Assembly (NCBI RefSeq): GCF_007997155.1
Contig: NZ_VORT01000002.1
Coordinates: 124,001-188,000, forward strand
Source: Aequorivita antarctica
GTDB lineage: Bacteria > Bacteroidota > Bacteroidia > Flavobacteriales > Flavobacteriaceae
DNA: 64,000 nt
Direction: 5' to 3'
In this document: piece by piece, positions 8,125 through 17,208 of the stretch
How positions within the stretch are numbered: position 1 is the first letter of the stretch
Layout of the letters: each line of letters starts with the position of its first letter
Made by a program: the position numbers and the translations under genes
The notes under the pieces: model-generated
Databases searched by the model: none
Told to the model about the DNA's origin: nothing
What the model saw: the letters and a program-made list of their open reading frames with translations, nothing else

Positions 8125-8658
8125 TTAATTAAAAAAACTGAATACGGAACTTCCGTATTTTCGAGATTCTACAAAATGGGGAAGTGAGGAAAGATCATTT
8201 TGTTTTGCGTGTTCAATAATAAGCAATCCTTCGGCGTTCAACAAAGAATTCTTGAAAATTTCTTCTATTAAATCCTTTAAAGTTTCCGAAGTGAAGTCAT
8301 ACGGCGGATCAGCAAAAATAACATCATATTTACCCGAAGCGTTTTCCAAATATTTTTTTATATCAGACTTTATTGCAGTAATAGGAAAAGAAAATTCTTC
8401 TGATACTTTATTGATGTACTGCACACAACCAATGTGGCCATCTACTGCAGTTATGTTCTGCACCCCACGTGAAGCAAATTCAAAGCTAATGTTTCCTGTA
8501 CCACTGAACAGGTCCAGTACAGTGAGTTCGTCAAAAAAATACCGAACTCGTAAAATGTTGAAAATCGCCTCCTTTGCAAAATCAGTAGTTGGACGCACGG
8601 GTAGATTCTTCGGTGCGGTTAACCTTCTACCTTTATATATCCCTGAAATTATTCGCAT
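8125..8658 (-). CDS. rsmD: 16S rRNA (guanine-966-N2)-methyltransferase
   Basis: RsmD methylates G966 of 16S rRNA (E. coli numbering) in the small subunit. The protein has the family's start MRIISGIYKGRRL and P-x-RPTTDFAKEAIFNIL (about 21-36), SAM motif I LDLFSGTGN (48-56) and the catalytic DPPY (117-120) of N2-guanine and adenine methyltransferases. Its 177 residues are normal for the family. The start ATG directly abuts the stop codon of the DUF3822 gene, a pairing that is common in Bacteroidota, so both are likely translated from one mRNA. Confidence 0.92.
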   Translation of the reverse strand: MRIISGIYKGRRLTAPKNLPVRPTTDFAKEAIFNILRVRYFFDELTVLDLFSGTGNISFEFASRGVQNITAVDGHIGCVQYINKVSEEFSFPITAIKSDIKKYLENASGKYDVIFADPPYDFTSETLKDLIEEIFKNSLLNAEGLLIIEHAKQNDLSSLPHFVESRKYGSSVFSFFN

Positions 8659-9414
8659 TTAGAGCACATTTTTTAATATGAAATGATTGTGTTGACCGTC
8701 ATGGCTCAGACTTTTCTTATTGGAAAAATTTGAATCTAAAAACTCAAGGTTACGGATGTATGTGTATGCAATTTTATAATTTTCGTCTTCTTTTTCAATT
8801 TCACCTAAAAGCATTACCGGAAGAGTCTCTGGGTTCAAGTTCAACTGTTCCATACAGAAAAGGGTGTAATAGATAAAATCTTCGGGAGTTTTATAGGTAT
8901 AACTATTACAAAGTTGAAGTTCGCCGTTTTTCAAGACAATGCAATCAAAACTATTTTTCTGAAAATGTAAATACATTTTCGGGAGTGCATATTTTTCCTT
9001 ATCCAGAATTGCTTTCAGCATAATGGTTGTGGAGTGGTAATAGCTGAAAGAGCCATATTTATCGAAGAAAAAGTTGTTGATGTTCATAAAAGGAACATAG
9101 ACTACAACGATGTCTTGGTTTTCAATTACATCGTGCGCCATATAATCATTGGCCAAGATCTTTGAATTGAATTTTAAATATTCACTGGCCTTTGTCTCAT
9201 CAAAAAGTGCGCCTGGGATAAGACTGTATATTGGTGTTGAATAAATAACGGATACTTCAGAAAAGGATTCATTCAGAATATCGTTTTTGAACATAATGGT
9301 CTCAATATCCATCAATAACTCCTCGGGAGTGGTGCTGTGGTCAAGTATTTTTTCAATGAAAAACACTGGTTCTTCGCATTCAGGATTTGTTACCAAAAAA
9401 GAAAGCCCGTTCAA
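8659..9414 (-). CDS. DUF3822 family protein (start uncertain)
   Basis: A 251-residue protein of the DUF3822 family, regularly found next to rsmD in Bacteroidota; the fold is thought to be actin/ASKHA-like and the function is unknown. The only usual start codon in frame is TTG at 9414. However, the frame stays open upstream to a TGA at 9508, and the codons just before the TTG read NNRLSVQVS, which resembles the conserved family N-terminus. No ATG or GTG occurs there; ATT 9477, CTG 9474, ATA 9465 and ATA 9456 are the only near-start codons. The true start may therefore be a rare codon close to the stop of the upstream gene. Confidence 0.8.
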   Translation of the reverse strand: MNGLSFLVTNPECEEPVFFIEKILDHSTTPEELLMDIETIMFKNDILNESFSEVSVIYSTPIYSLIPGALFDETKASEYLKFNSKILANDYMAHDVIENQDIVVVYVPFMNINNFFFDKYGSFSYYHSTTIMLKAILDKEKYALPKMYLHFQKNSFDCIVLKNGELQLCNSYTYKTPEDFIYYTLFCMEQLNLNPETLPVMLLGEIEKEDENYKIAYTYIRNLEFLDSNFSNKKSLSHDGQHNHFILKNVL

Positions 9415-9457
9415 AGAAACTTGAACGGACAGTCTGTTATTTAATGTATTTAATATG

Positions 9458-10120
9458 TTATTTATCTTTTGCAGAATCGTAAATTTTTGGCCAGTTTCCA
9501 GAAGTATTCACTTCTTCTAAGGAACCTACTTTTAAAACGGGTCCGTTCACACCATCTACTGATTGCACTTGGAGTTCTTGCGCTAAAAGGTCTTTATTAA
9601 GATCTGATAATATTATTGTTTTTGAAACTTTTGCTTCAAATACAGAGTAGGTGGCATCGTTTTTTACAATTTTACCAGATTTAAGGTCAAATTTTGCGGT
9701 AACGCCATCTACCGGCACATTCATCATTGTTTTGTATCGGTCTGTAGTACCGTAAAGTGAATCTTTAACTGGTGTAAAGCCCAAGGTGTCAATTAATGAT
9801 CTTTCAATAAAATAACCATCAGTTATTCCGAAAGCCTTGTTTTTGGCAACATCGGCATAACTAGTGTCACGTCTTTGTGTAATAGCGAATTTTGCGGTAT
9901 CAATAAAACTTACTAAACTGTCCCAATCACCAGTAAAACTTCCTGTTATCTCCTTGTGTGCAAGTTCTGCAGCCTGAATGTCTTTTAAATTTTCAATTAC
10001 TTTAACGTAACGTGCTTCTTTAATTTTGTTGAATTGCACCGGGCCCATAACCGAGTTCCATAATTTCCAGCCCAAAAAGATGATGACAATCCAAAGAACA
10101 ATCTGAATTATTAATTTCAT
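9458..10120 (-). CDS. Membrane-anchored protein of unknown function
   Basis: Residues 4-20 (IIQIVLWIVIIFLGWKL) form one N-terminal membrane helix. The remaining 200 residues are hydrophilic and likely periplasmic, with an early helix (VKVIENLKDIQAAELAHKEI) that recalls pseudopilin-like proteins, although no prepilin peptidase site is visible. It is the first gene of a minus-strand run with DUF3822, rsmD and the STAS-like gene. I cannot assign a function. The divergent helicase gene starts 125 bases away. Confidence 0.7.
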   Translation of the reverse strand: MKLIIQIVLWIVIIFLGWKLWNSVMGPVQFNKIKEARYVKVIENLKDIQAAELAHKEITGSFTGDWDSLVSFIDTAKFAITQRRDTSYADVAKNKAFGITDGYFIERSLIDTLGFTPVKDSLYGTTDRYKTMMNVPVDGVTAKFDLKSGKIVKNDATYSVFEAKVSKTIILSDLNKDLLAQELQVQSVDGVNGPVLKVGSLEEVNTSGNWPKIYDSAKDK

Positions 10121-10244
10121 TATTGATTTTATTTAAGTGTTGATTTACTAAAAGGTCTATCGCAAATCTACAATTTTTTTTTGTTCGTAAAAGTATATTC
10201 CGAAAAAATCATACCTATCTTTAAACCCTCATTGATAGTAGTGA

Positions 10245-11669
10245 ATGATGAATGTATCAGAATTTTACGGTTTTTTAAAAAATGATTTCCCACATAACAC
10301 CACCACAAAACAGGATATTGCGCTTCAATTGTTGGCTAAATTTGTGCTGAGCACGAACAAAAATGAAACGTTTTTACTGAAAGGATATGCCGGAACCGGA
10401 AAAACCACAATTGTGGGTTCTTTGGTGAAAAATTTAGGAAAGGTAAAAAAGCGTTCCGTGCTTTTAGCCCCCACAGGAAGGGCTGCGAAGGTAATCAGCA
10501 ACTATTCAAACAAGCAGGCGTTTACCATTCATAAAAAAATATATTTTCCGAAGAGCGAAAAAGGTTCTGTTTCCTTCACTTTACAGGAAAACAAACACCG
10601 CGATACCATTTTTATAGTTGATGAAGCCTCGATGATTCCAGACATTAACCAAGAATCGAAGCTTTTTGGTAATGGCTCCTTGTTGGACGATTTGATGCAG
10701 TATGTATATAGTGGCAATAACTGTAAACTACTATTGATAGGCGATTCGGCACAGTTGCCGCCAGTGCATCTTTCCATCAGCCCAGCACTGGATGCTAGAG
10801 TTTTGGAAAACCAATACAACCGTGAAGTAATCCTGCTCGAACTGGATGAAGTGGTCCGCCAGCAAAAGGACAGCGGTATTTTGGAGAATGCCACTAGAAT
10901 TAGGGAACGTTTGGACGATGAATTATATGAAGCATTTAAATTTTCTGGAGCAAATTTTCCCGATATCATTCGCCCTGTAGATGGACAGGAAATTATGGAT
11001 GCTATCAATGACAGTTATTCTTCCTTGGGAAATGAAGATACGGTAATTATTGTACGTTCAAACAAAAGAGCAAATCTTTACAACCAAAGTATTCGAGAGC
11101 GGATATTGTTTCAGGAATCAGAACTTTCGGCAGGCGATTATTTAATGGTGGTGAAAAACAATTATTTTTGGGTGGATAATACCAGTGAGGCAGGTTTTAT
11201 TGCGAATGGTGATATTGTAGAGGTTTTGGAAATTTTCAATTTTAAGGAATTATACGGCTTTCGTTTTGCCGAAGTGAAAATCAGGATGGTGGATTATCCA
11301 AATATGAAACCTTTGGAAACTGTCCTACTTTTGGACACTTTAACATCTGAAAGCCCTTCACTCACTTATGATGAATCAAATAAATTATATCAAGAAGTGA
11401 TGAAAGATTACGCTTCCGAAAAATCTAAATACAAGAAGTTTTTGGCAGTAAAGAACAACAAATATTTTAACGCATTGCAAGTGAAGTTCAGTTATGCTAT
11501 TACGTGTCATAAATCGCAGGGTGGACAATGGAATACGGTTTTTGTGGAACAACCTTATCTTCCCAACGGAATTGACAAGGAATACCTGCGCTGGCTTTAC
11601 ACGGCCGTTACTCGTGCTCAGGAAAAATTGTATTTAATAGGTTTTAAGGATGAATTTTTTGTAGATTAG
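10245..11669 (+). CDS. RecD/Dda-like SF1B DNA helicase
   Basis: A 474-residue ATP-dependent helicase of superfamily 1. Walker A GYAGTGKTT (47-55), motif Ia APTGRAAK (75-82), Walker B IVDEASM (124-130), motif III LIGDSAQLPPV (about 166-176), and motifs V/VI ITCHKSQGGQW and YTAVTRAQEKL near the C-terminus are all present. The compact size without RecBCD partners resembles Dda or short RecD2 proteins that act 5' to 3' in repair or fork restart. A second ATG (MNVSEF) immediately follows the first; either could start. An imperfect -7 element TATCTTTA lies near 10216. Confidence 0.88.
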   Translation: MMNVSEFYGFLKNDFPHNTTTKQDIALQLLAKFVLSTNKNETFLLKGYAGTGKTTIVGSLVKNLGKVKKRSVLLAPTGRAAKVISNYSNKQAFTIHKKIYFPKSEKGSVSFTLQENKHRDTIFIVDEASMIPDINQESKLFGNGSLLDDLMQYVYSGNNCKLLLIGDSAQLPPVHLSISPALDARVLENQYNREVILLELDEVVRQQKDSGILENATRIRERLDDELYEAFKFSGANFPDIIRPVDGQEIMDAINDSYSSLGNEDTVIIVRSNKRANLYNQSIRERILFQESELSAGDYLMVVKNNYFWVDNTSEAGFIANGDIVEVLEIFNFKELYGFRFAEVKIRMVDYPNMKPLETVLLLDTLTSESPSLTYDESNKLYQEVMKDYASEKSKYKKFLAVKNNKYFNALQVKFSYAITCHKSQGGQWNTVFVEQPYLPNGIDKEYLRWLYTAVTRAQEKLYLIGFKDEFFVD

Positions 11670-11738
11670 TTCTTCAGTGTTCAATAGTCAACGCAGTAAT
11701 TCATTAACTTCTTAACAATTCAATTCGTTAATTAAAAA

Positions 11739-12317
11739 ATGGAAACTTTCAATATAATCATAAGCATATTTCTAGGTGTCGGCCTTGCGGCAGCCGTTGG
11801 TTTTCGTGTGTTTTTACCGCTACTTATTTTAAGTTTGGCAGGCTTCTATGATGTCATTCCTTTAAACGAGAGTTGGCAGTGGGTTGGAAGTCTTACCGCT
11901 GTAATCACTATGGGAGTTGCCACTTTGATTGAAATTTTCGGTTACTATATTCCGTGGCTGGATAATTTTCTGGATACCATAGCCTTACCTTTGGCAACCT
12001 TGGCTGGAACTGCTGTGATGGTCGCAACAGTGACGGACTTGAGTCCGGTTGTAACTTGGACTTTGGCCATAATTGCCGGTGGTGGAACCGCAGCGGCAAT
12101 AAAAGGGAATACTTCAGCTGCTCGGCTTACGTCTAGCACCACGACTGGAGGATTGGCAAACCCAGTTTTGACAACAGTAGAAACTGGCACTTCAATAGTT
12201 ATGGCAATGGCATCCATCTTTGTTCCTATTATTGCTTTTGTATTAGTTCTATTTCTTTTTTTCGTAATTTTTAGGTTTTATAAAAAGCTTCTCAAAAAGA
12301 GAGCACCAAGAACATAA
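11739..12317 (+). CDS. DUF4126 membrane protein
   Basis: A 192-residue integral membrane protein with about five hydrophobic segments rich in Gly, Ala and Thr. The segment GVGLAAAVGFRVFLPLLILS near the N-terminus and GGGTAAAIKGNTSAARLTSS in the middle are typical for DUF4126. The C-terminus ends in basic residues (FYKKLLKKRAPRT), so it probably faces the cytoplasm. The function of the family is unknown. It lies 69 bases after the helicase and 36 bases before kdsB on the same strand. Confidence 0.8.
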   Translation: METFNIIISIFLGVGLAAAVGFRVFLPLLILSLAGFYDVIPLNESWQWVGSLTAVITMGVATLIEIFGYYIPWLDNFLDTIALPLATLAGTAVMVATVTDLSPVVTWTLAIIAGGGTAAAIKGNTSAARLTSSTTTGGLANPVLTTVETGTSIVMAMASIFVPIIAFVLVLFLFFVIFRFYKKLLKKRAPRT

Positions 12318-12323
12318 TCTTCT

Positions 12324-12331
12324 TATTTTTG
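12324..12331 (+). promoter_or_regulatory. Promoter -7 element before the kdsB-kdnB fusion
   Basis: TATTTTTG fits TAnnTTTG perfectly and lies 22 bases before the TTG start of the fused gene, giving a predicted leader of about 17 bases. No good -33 element is visible, so this is tentative. Confidence 0.4.
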
Positions 12332-12353
12332 AAATCATTTTAAAAACTTTGTC

Positions 12354-14183
12354 TTGAAAATAATAGCAATGATTCCCGCGCGTTATGGCGCGTCTCGATT
12401 TCCCGGAAAATTAATGCAGGATTTAGGGGGAAAACCCGTGATAGTGAGAACCTATGAAGCCGCAAAAGCTACAAATCTTTTTGATGAAGTGTATGTGGTA
12501 ACAGATAGCGATGTAATTTTTCAAGAAATTGAAATGAATGGCGGAAAAGCCATTATGAGTCAAAAAGAACACGATTGCGGTAGCGACCGTATCGCCGAGG
12601 CCGTTGAAAATATGGATGTCGATATTGTTGTGAACGTGCAGGGCGACGAACCTTTCACAAATCGTGAAGGATTAGAGAAGGTTTTGTCTGTCTTCAACGA
12701 ACCCGACGCAGATAAAATAGATCTAGCCTCGCTGATGACTGAAATCCACGACTGGAAAGAAATAAGCGACCCCAACTGCGTGAAGGTTATCGTAGATAAA
12801 GATAATTTTGCACTTTATTTTTCACGTTCGCCCATTCCGTATCCACGCGATAAAAATGTGGCAATGCAGTATTATAAGCACAAAGGAATTTACGCTTTTA
12901 GAAAGCAGGCCATCATGGATTTTTACCGTTTGCCGATGCGTTCTCTGGAAGCTGTGGAAAAAATAGAATGTATCCGTTATTTGGAATACGGAAAAAATAT
13001 AAAGATGGCAATTTCAAACACTGTTGGTGTAGAAATAGATACACCGGAAGATCTTGCAAGAGCTAATAAAATATTAAAAGAGAGCAAACCGGATACCGTC
13101 AACAATAAGTTTAGAAACTTCCCTATGGTACCAAAAGTGGTTTTTGGGGAAGGATGTTTTGACCAGCTTTCCTCAATTCTTGTTTCTCAGAAAAAAGAAA
13201 AAGCTCCTTTCATATTTTTGGTGGATGATGTTTTTGAAGAAAATACTGAATTTACTGATAGAATAAACCTTCGCTTTAATGATAAATTGATATTCGTTTC
13301 GGCAGAAGATGAACCAAAAACCTCGCAGGTTGACAATTTGGTAAAAGATATTAAAGCAGAATTCACCTACACACCTTCTGGGATCATAGGCATTGGAGGT
13401 GGAACCGTTATGGATTTGGCAAAAGCCGTTTCTATTATGTTGATTAACCAAGGAAGTGCCGCTGACTACCAAGGGTGGGATTTAGTTAAACAAAAAGCGG
13501 TTTATCACGTGGGTATTCCAACTATTTCTGGCACTGGTGCCGAAGTTTCACGAACAACTGTTTTAACTGGTCCTTTACGAAAATTGGGTATTAACAGTGA
13601 CTTTACACCTTTTGATCAAGTAATTCTTGATCCAGAGCTCACCAAAGGAGTTTCTAAAAACCAATGGTTCTTTACGGGAATGGATTGTTTTATCCATTGT
13701 GTAGAATCACTGAACGGAACTTTTTTGAATGCCTTCAGCCAGAGTTATGGAGAAAAAGCCTACGATTTGTGTATGGAAATATTCTTGAGCGATTCCCTTT
13801 CTGAACAAGAATCGCGCGCCAAGTTGATGATGGCTTCATGGCACGGCGGAATGAGCATTGCTTATTCGCAAGTGGGTGTGGCGCACGCTATGAGTTACGG
13901 ACTTGGCTACGTCTTGGGCACTAAACACGGTGTAGGTAACTGTATTGTTTTTCAATTTTTAGAAGAATTTTATCCGAAAGACGTGGTGCTTTTCAAAAAA
14001 ATGGTTGAAAAACATGGGGTGGAAATTCCACAGGGAATTTGTAAAAACCTTTCAAAAGAACAGATGGATACTATGATTACCGTGGCATTAGGGATGGTTC
14101 CACTTTGGGAAAACGCCCTTGGCAATAATTGGGAAACTATAATTACCCACGAAAAACTGAAACAATTGTATCTGAAAATGTAG
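12354..14183 (+). CDS. Fused CMP-Kdo synthetase and Kdo 8-oxidase-like enzyme
   Basis: Two enzymes are joined in 609 residues. Residues 1 to about 245 are KdsB (3-deoxy-manno-octulosonate cytidylyltransferase): [24 protein letters not shown] and VEIDTPEDL are its signatures. Residues about 255-609 are an iron-containing alcohol dehydrogenase most like KdnB, which oxidises C8 of Kdo on the way to 8-amino-Kdo in Shewanella: [15 protein letters not shown] binds NAD(P), and the metal ligands D444, H448, H511 and H525 are all kept. The start is TTG, which retains the first beta strand ([11 protein letters not shown]); the next ATG would cut it. No aminotransferase (KdnA) is in the window. An acyltransferase gene follows after 20 bases. 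Confidence 0.85.
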   Translation: MKIIAMIPARYGASRFPGKLMQDLGGKPVIVRTYEAAKATNLFDEVYVVTDSDVIFQEIEMNGGKAIMSQKEHDCGSDRIAEAVENMDVDIVVNVQGDEPFTNREGLEKVLSVFNEPDADKIDLASLMTEIHDWKEISDPNCVKVIVDKDNFALYFSRSPIPYPRDKNVAMQYYKHKGIYAFRKQAIMDFYRLPMRSLEAVEKIECIRYLEYGKNIKMAISNTVGVEIDTPEDLARANKILKESKPDTVNNKFRNFPMVPKVVFGEGCFDQLSSILVSQKKEKAPFIFLVDDVFEENTEFTDRINLRFNDKLIFVSAEDEPKTSQVDNLVKDIKAEFTYTPSGIIGIGGGTVMDLAKAVSIMLINQGSAADYQGWDLVKQKAVYHVGIPTISGTGAEVSRTTVLTGPLRKLGINSDFTPFDQVILDPELTKGVSKNQWFFTGMDCFIHCVESLNGTFLNAFSQSYGEKAYDLCMEIFLSDSLSEQESRAKLMMASWHGGMSIAYSQVGVAHAMSYGLGYVLGTKHGVGNCIVFQFLEEFYPKDVVLFKKMVEKHGVEIPQGICKNLSKEQMDTMITVALGMVPLWENALGNNWETIITHEKLKQLYLKM

Positions 14184-14203
14184 TTTCAGGATAAAATCCG
14201 TTT

Positions 14204-14740
14204 ATGGGAATCGCAAAATTTGTTTTTGAAAAAATGATGGGCTGGCGCATTGATGGTGTTTTTGACCCAACAGTTAAAAAAGCCGTTATAATAGTAGTTC
14301 CCCACACCAGCTGGCACGATTTCTATCTTGGATTATTTACCCGTAGAATAACAAAAACCCAGATTAACTATATCGCTAAAAAAGAATTATTTCGCTGGCC
14401 TTTTGGTTGGTACTTTCGCTGGACAGGAGGTGAAATGTTAGATCGAACGCCCGGGCAGAACAAGGTAGAAGCAATTGCTGAAATTTTCAAGAATAAAGAA
14501 GAGTTCCGCTTGGCATTGGCGCCTGAAGGTACCCGAAAGAAAGTAACGGATTGGAAGACAGGCTTCTATTATATCGCCTTAGCGGCAAATGTGCCTATAA
14601 TCTGCGTTCCTTTTGATTATAGCAAAAAGACTATAACTATAAACAAGCCCTTTTATCCAACAGGAAATATAGATTTAGATTCTGAAAAGCTTCGCGTCTA
14701 TTTTGAAGGTGTTGTTGGAAAAAAAGCTGAATATTCGTAA
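14204..14740 (+). CDS. 1-acyl-glycerol-phosphate acyltransferase family protein
   Basis: A 178-residue PlsC-like acyltransferase. The catalytic HxxxxD is present in VVPHTSWHDFYLG (H33 to D38), the substrate-binding LAPEGTRKK motif follows near 105-113, and VPIICVPFDYSKK matches block IV. There is no obvious membrane helix, so it may be peripheral on the inner face of the membrane. The close spacing after the KdsB-KdnB gene suggests a shared role in lipid A/LPS-type envelope lipids, which is inference; the acceptor substrate is not readable. Confidence 0.8.
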   Translation: MGIAKFVFEKMMGWRIDGVFDPTVKKAVIIVVPHTSWHDFYLGLFTRRITKTQINYIAKKELFRWPFGWYFRWTGGEMLDRTPGQNKVEAIAEIFKNKEEFRLALAPEGTRKKVTDWKTGFYYIALAANVPIICVPFDYSKKTITINKPFYPTGNIDLDSEKLRVYFEGVVGKKAEYS

Positions 14741-14881
14741 TTTCCAGAAATCCTTAAAAAAGAGTTTCTTAATTATTAACCAACTGATCTTAAGATGAAT
14801 TTGTTAAATAATAGTTAAGCATCCAACATTCATAAATTAAATTAAGATTTCCCGTTATTTTTATAAAAATTTAAAAAAACT

Positions 14882-15910
14882 ATGAAAAGCCTAAGACTTC
14901 TAATACCCTTTTTGGTCATTACACCATTTATTATTTCTTGTACTGTTGACGACGGCTCCGAAGATGGGTCTCAAATTCCTCCAACCATATTGGCAAACCT
15001 TTATGCAACGAGCAATACAACCAATTCAATTATTTCATATGATATTACAACAAATGGCGTTTTTATCCGCCCTATGAAAAGTAGTTCAAATGACAATGAA
15101 GGAATTTACTATAACGATGTTGCAGACGAATTAACGATTGTTTCTAGAGAACAAAAAGTAATAAATACCTATCGCAATATTAATGATACACCTGCAAATG
15201 GAGATTTGAGTCTAGTGGCATCTGGTGATGTTCTGCTTAATAGTCCTCGAGATATTGCAGTAAAGGATAATTTTTATATTATTTCAGATAACGCCGATAC
15301 TGATGGAGACCCTAATACAGATGATGGGACGTTTTTTATTTTTACGAAAGATACCAACGCCTATACGCTGCGCAATAAAGTAAAAGTCAATTATGCTGTT
15401 TGGGGTATTGAACTAATAGGAAATGATCTTTACACCGTGGTTGATAAAACTTCCGATGTAGCTGTGCTTAAAAATTTCATTACAACTTATACAACTGATG
15501 TTACTGCCACGCCAGACAAGCAGATTACTATAGGAGGTATTACCCGAACCCACGGAATTACCCAAGATGGCGGAACTGTAATTCTTACCGATATTGGTGA
15601 TGCTCAAAACGATACCGATGGAGGGTTTCAACTTATTGGGGATTTTGTTAATAGATTCAATGCTATTCCCGATGGCGGAACTTTACCATTCGCAGGAAAC
15701 CAATTGAGAGTATCAGGCTCTATGACCGATATGGGCAACCCTGTGGCGGTTGAATACGACAATCCCAGTCAAACAATTTTTATTGCCGAACGTGCCAATG
15801 GAGGTGGAAAAGTTTTGTTTTTTGACCAAATAGGAATAGGAGGAAACATAACACCTACTATGAGCTCAGAGTTTCTAGGAGCATCTTCCCTATATTTTGA
15901 TAATAAATAA
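14882..15910 (+). CDS. Lipoprotein, probable beta-propeller
   Basis: The first 20 residues end in lipobox IISC followed by TVDDGSEDG, so the 342-residue protein is a lipoprotein. The mature part shows repeated segments of the type ISYDITTNGVFI, VVDKTSDVAVLKNF, TRTHGITQDGGTVILTDIGDA and VEYDNPSQTIFIAERANGGGKVLFF. This spacing suggests a beta-propeller, as in proteins that bind sugars or other ligands at the surface. No enzyme motif is visible. A strong bidirectional terminator follows at 15922-15973. Confidence 0.7.
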   Translation: MKSLRLLIPFLVITPFIISCTVDDGSEDGSQIPPTILANLYATSNTTNSIISYDITTNGVFIRPMKSSSNDNEGIYYNDVADELTIVSREQKVINTYRNINDTPANGDLSLVASGDVLLNSPRDIAVKDNFYIISDNADTDGDPNTDDGTFFIFTKDTNAYTLRNKVKVNYAVWGIELIGNDLYTVVDKTSDVAVLKNFITTYTTDVTATPDKQITIGGITRTHGITQDGGTVILTDIGDAQNDTDGGFQLIGDFVNRFNAIPDGGTLPFAGNQLRVSGSMTDMGNPVAVEYDNPSQTIFIAERANGGGKVLFFDQIGIGGNITPTMSSEFLGASSLYFDNK

Positions 15911-15921
15911 AGCAAACTGAT

Positions 15922-15973
15922 AATCAATAAAAAATGCCATCTGAAATATTTCAGGTGGCATTTTTTATTGATT
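15922..15973. terminator. Bidirectional terminator, 23-base stem
   Basis: AATCAATAAAAAATGCCATC and the following bases to 15944 pair with 15951-15973 across a 6-base loop, with only one wobble pair in 23. An A-run on the left and T-run on the right let it work for both the lipoprotein gene (plus) and yebC (minus), whose 3' ends face it. Confidence 0.9.
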
Positions 15974-15984
15974 TCATAAGAGTT

Positions 15985-16707
15985 TTACTCTTCCGAAGAC
16001 TCCTCCATAGTATGATAAACGTTCTGAACGTCATCATCTTCTTCAATCTTTTCTAATAGTTTTTCAACGTCAGCAGCTTCTTCTTCGGTCAATTTCTTGG
16101 TTACTTGCGGAATCTGTTCAAAACCAGAAGAAAGGATTTCAATTTTATTTTCCTCCAAATAAGATTGAATCGCACCAAAACTCTCAAAAGGACCGTAGAT
16201 TAGTATTCCGTCCTCATCCTCAAAAATTTCGTCAACGCCGTGATCTATTAGTTCAAGTTCAAGCTCTTCAATATCCAAGCCTTCTGGGTTTATGCGGAAG
16301 TTACACGTGTGGTCAAACATAAAAGAAACTGAGCCAGAAGTTCCCATACTGCCATCACATTTATTAAAATAACTACGAATATTTGCAACAGTTCTGGTAT
16401 TATTATCGGTTGCTGTTTCAATCAAAATAGCAATTCCGTGTGGAGCGTAGCCTTCAAAAAGCACTTCTTTATAATCGCCTAGACTTTTATCACTGGCACG
16501 TTTTATGGCACGTTCCACATTGTCTTTGGGCATATTTACCGCCTTCGCGTTTTGAATTACTGCACGAAGCCTAGAGTTAGCGTCCGGATCAGGACCGCCT
16601 TCTTTTACTGCCATTACAATGTCTTTGCCAATACGCGTAAAAGCTTTGGACATTGCGGACCAACGCTTCATTTTTCTTGCTTTTCTGAATTCAAAAGCTC
16701 TTCCCAT
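15985..16707 (-). CDS. yebC: YebC/PmpR family protein
   Basis: The 240-residue protein starts MGRAFEFRKARKMKRWSAMS and contains GGPDPDANSRLRAVIQNAK and NMPKDNVERAIKRA, the classic YebC (TACO1) signatures. It is cytoplasmic. Family members are described as DNA-binding regulators and, in newer work, as factors that relieve ribosome stalling on proline-rich stretches. The C-terminus is very acidic (KIEEDDDVQNVYHTMEESSEE). Length is normal. Confidence 0.92.
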   Translation of the reverse strand: MGRAFEFRKARKMKRWSAMSKAFTRIGKDIVMAVKEGGPDPDANSRLRAVIQNAKAVNMPKDNVERAIKRASDKSLGDYKEVLFEGYAPHGIAILIETATDNNTRTVANIRSYFNKCDGSMGTSGSVSFMFDHTCNFRINPEGLDIEELELELIDHGVDEIFEDEDGILIYGPFESFGAIQSYLEENKIEILSSGFEQIPQVTKKLTEEEAADVEKLLEKIEEDDDVQNVYHTMEESSEE

Positions 16708-16885
16708 ACTATTATTATCTATTGTTATTGATTATTTTCTATCCTAAAAGAAAGTTCAAATATAAAAAAATCCAAACTCCGAACCCAAATTACAAAACTC
16801 ACCTTTCAGAAGGTTTAACTCTTGAAATTTGATGTTTTATTTATTGAATTTTTTTTTGGAATTTGGCACTTGTGAATTATTATTT

Positions 16886-17167
16886 CTAACCTATTAACTC
16901 ATCAATAATCTTAGCCAACTCAAAATCCTTTTCAGTTACACCTTCAGCATCGTGAGTGGAAAGATATATTTCCAATGAATTGTAAACATTGCTCCATTCT
17001 GGATGATGCTGTAATTTTTCAGCTTCAAAAGCAATTCGGGTCATTGCGGAAAACGCCTCTTTAAAATCATCGAATTCAAAAATGGTATGTAGTGCACCTT
17101 CTTGGTAATCCCACCCTTCAAATTCCTTTAATTTTTCTTTAATCTGTTTTTCTGTTAATGCTTTCAT
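16886..17167 (-). CDS. phhB: 4a-hydroxytetrahydrobiopterin dehydratase
   Basis: A 93-residue pterin-4a-carbinolamine dehydratase. It shows the family core: LTEKQIKEKLKEFEGWDYQ at the N-terminus, then KLQHHPEWSNVYNSLEIYLSTHDAEGVTEKDFELA with the active-site HHPEW and the later His of THDAEG. It recycles the pterin cofactor of aromatic amino acid hydroxylases; no hydroxylase gene is in the window. It lies 42 bases after a reductase gene in a minus-strand run that begins with gcvT. Confidence 0.9.
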   Translation of the reverse strand: MKALTEKQIKEKLKEFEGWDYQEGALHTIFEFDDFKEAFSAMTRIAFEAEKLQHHPEWSNVYNSLEIYLSTHDAEGVTEKDFELAKIIDELIG

Positions 17168-17208
17168 CCTTTTTTATTTTAAATGTGGAGCCGCAATATA
17201 TTACGGCT

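Noticed and set aside
8252-8662. 136-codon plus-strand ORF
   Set aside because: Antisense shadow of rsmD.
10529-11008. 159-codon minus-strand ORF
   Set aside because: Antisense shadow of the RecD/Dda-like helicase; Ser/Ile-rich with no motif.
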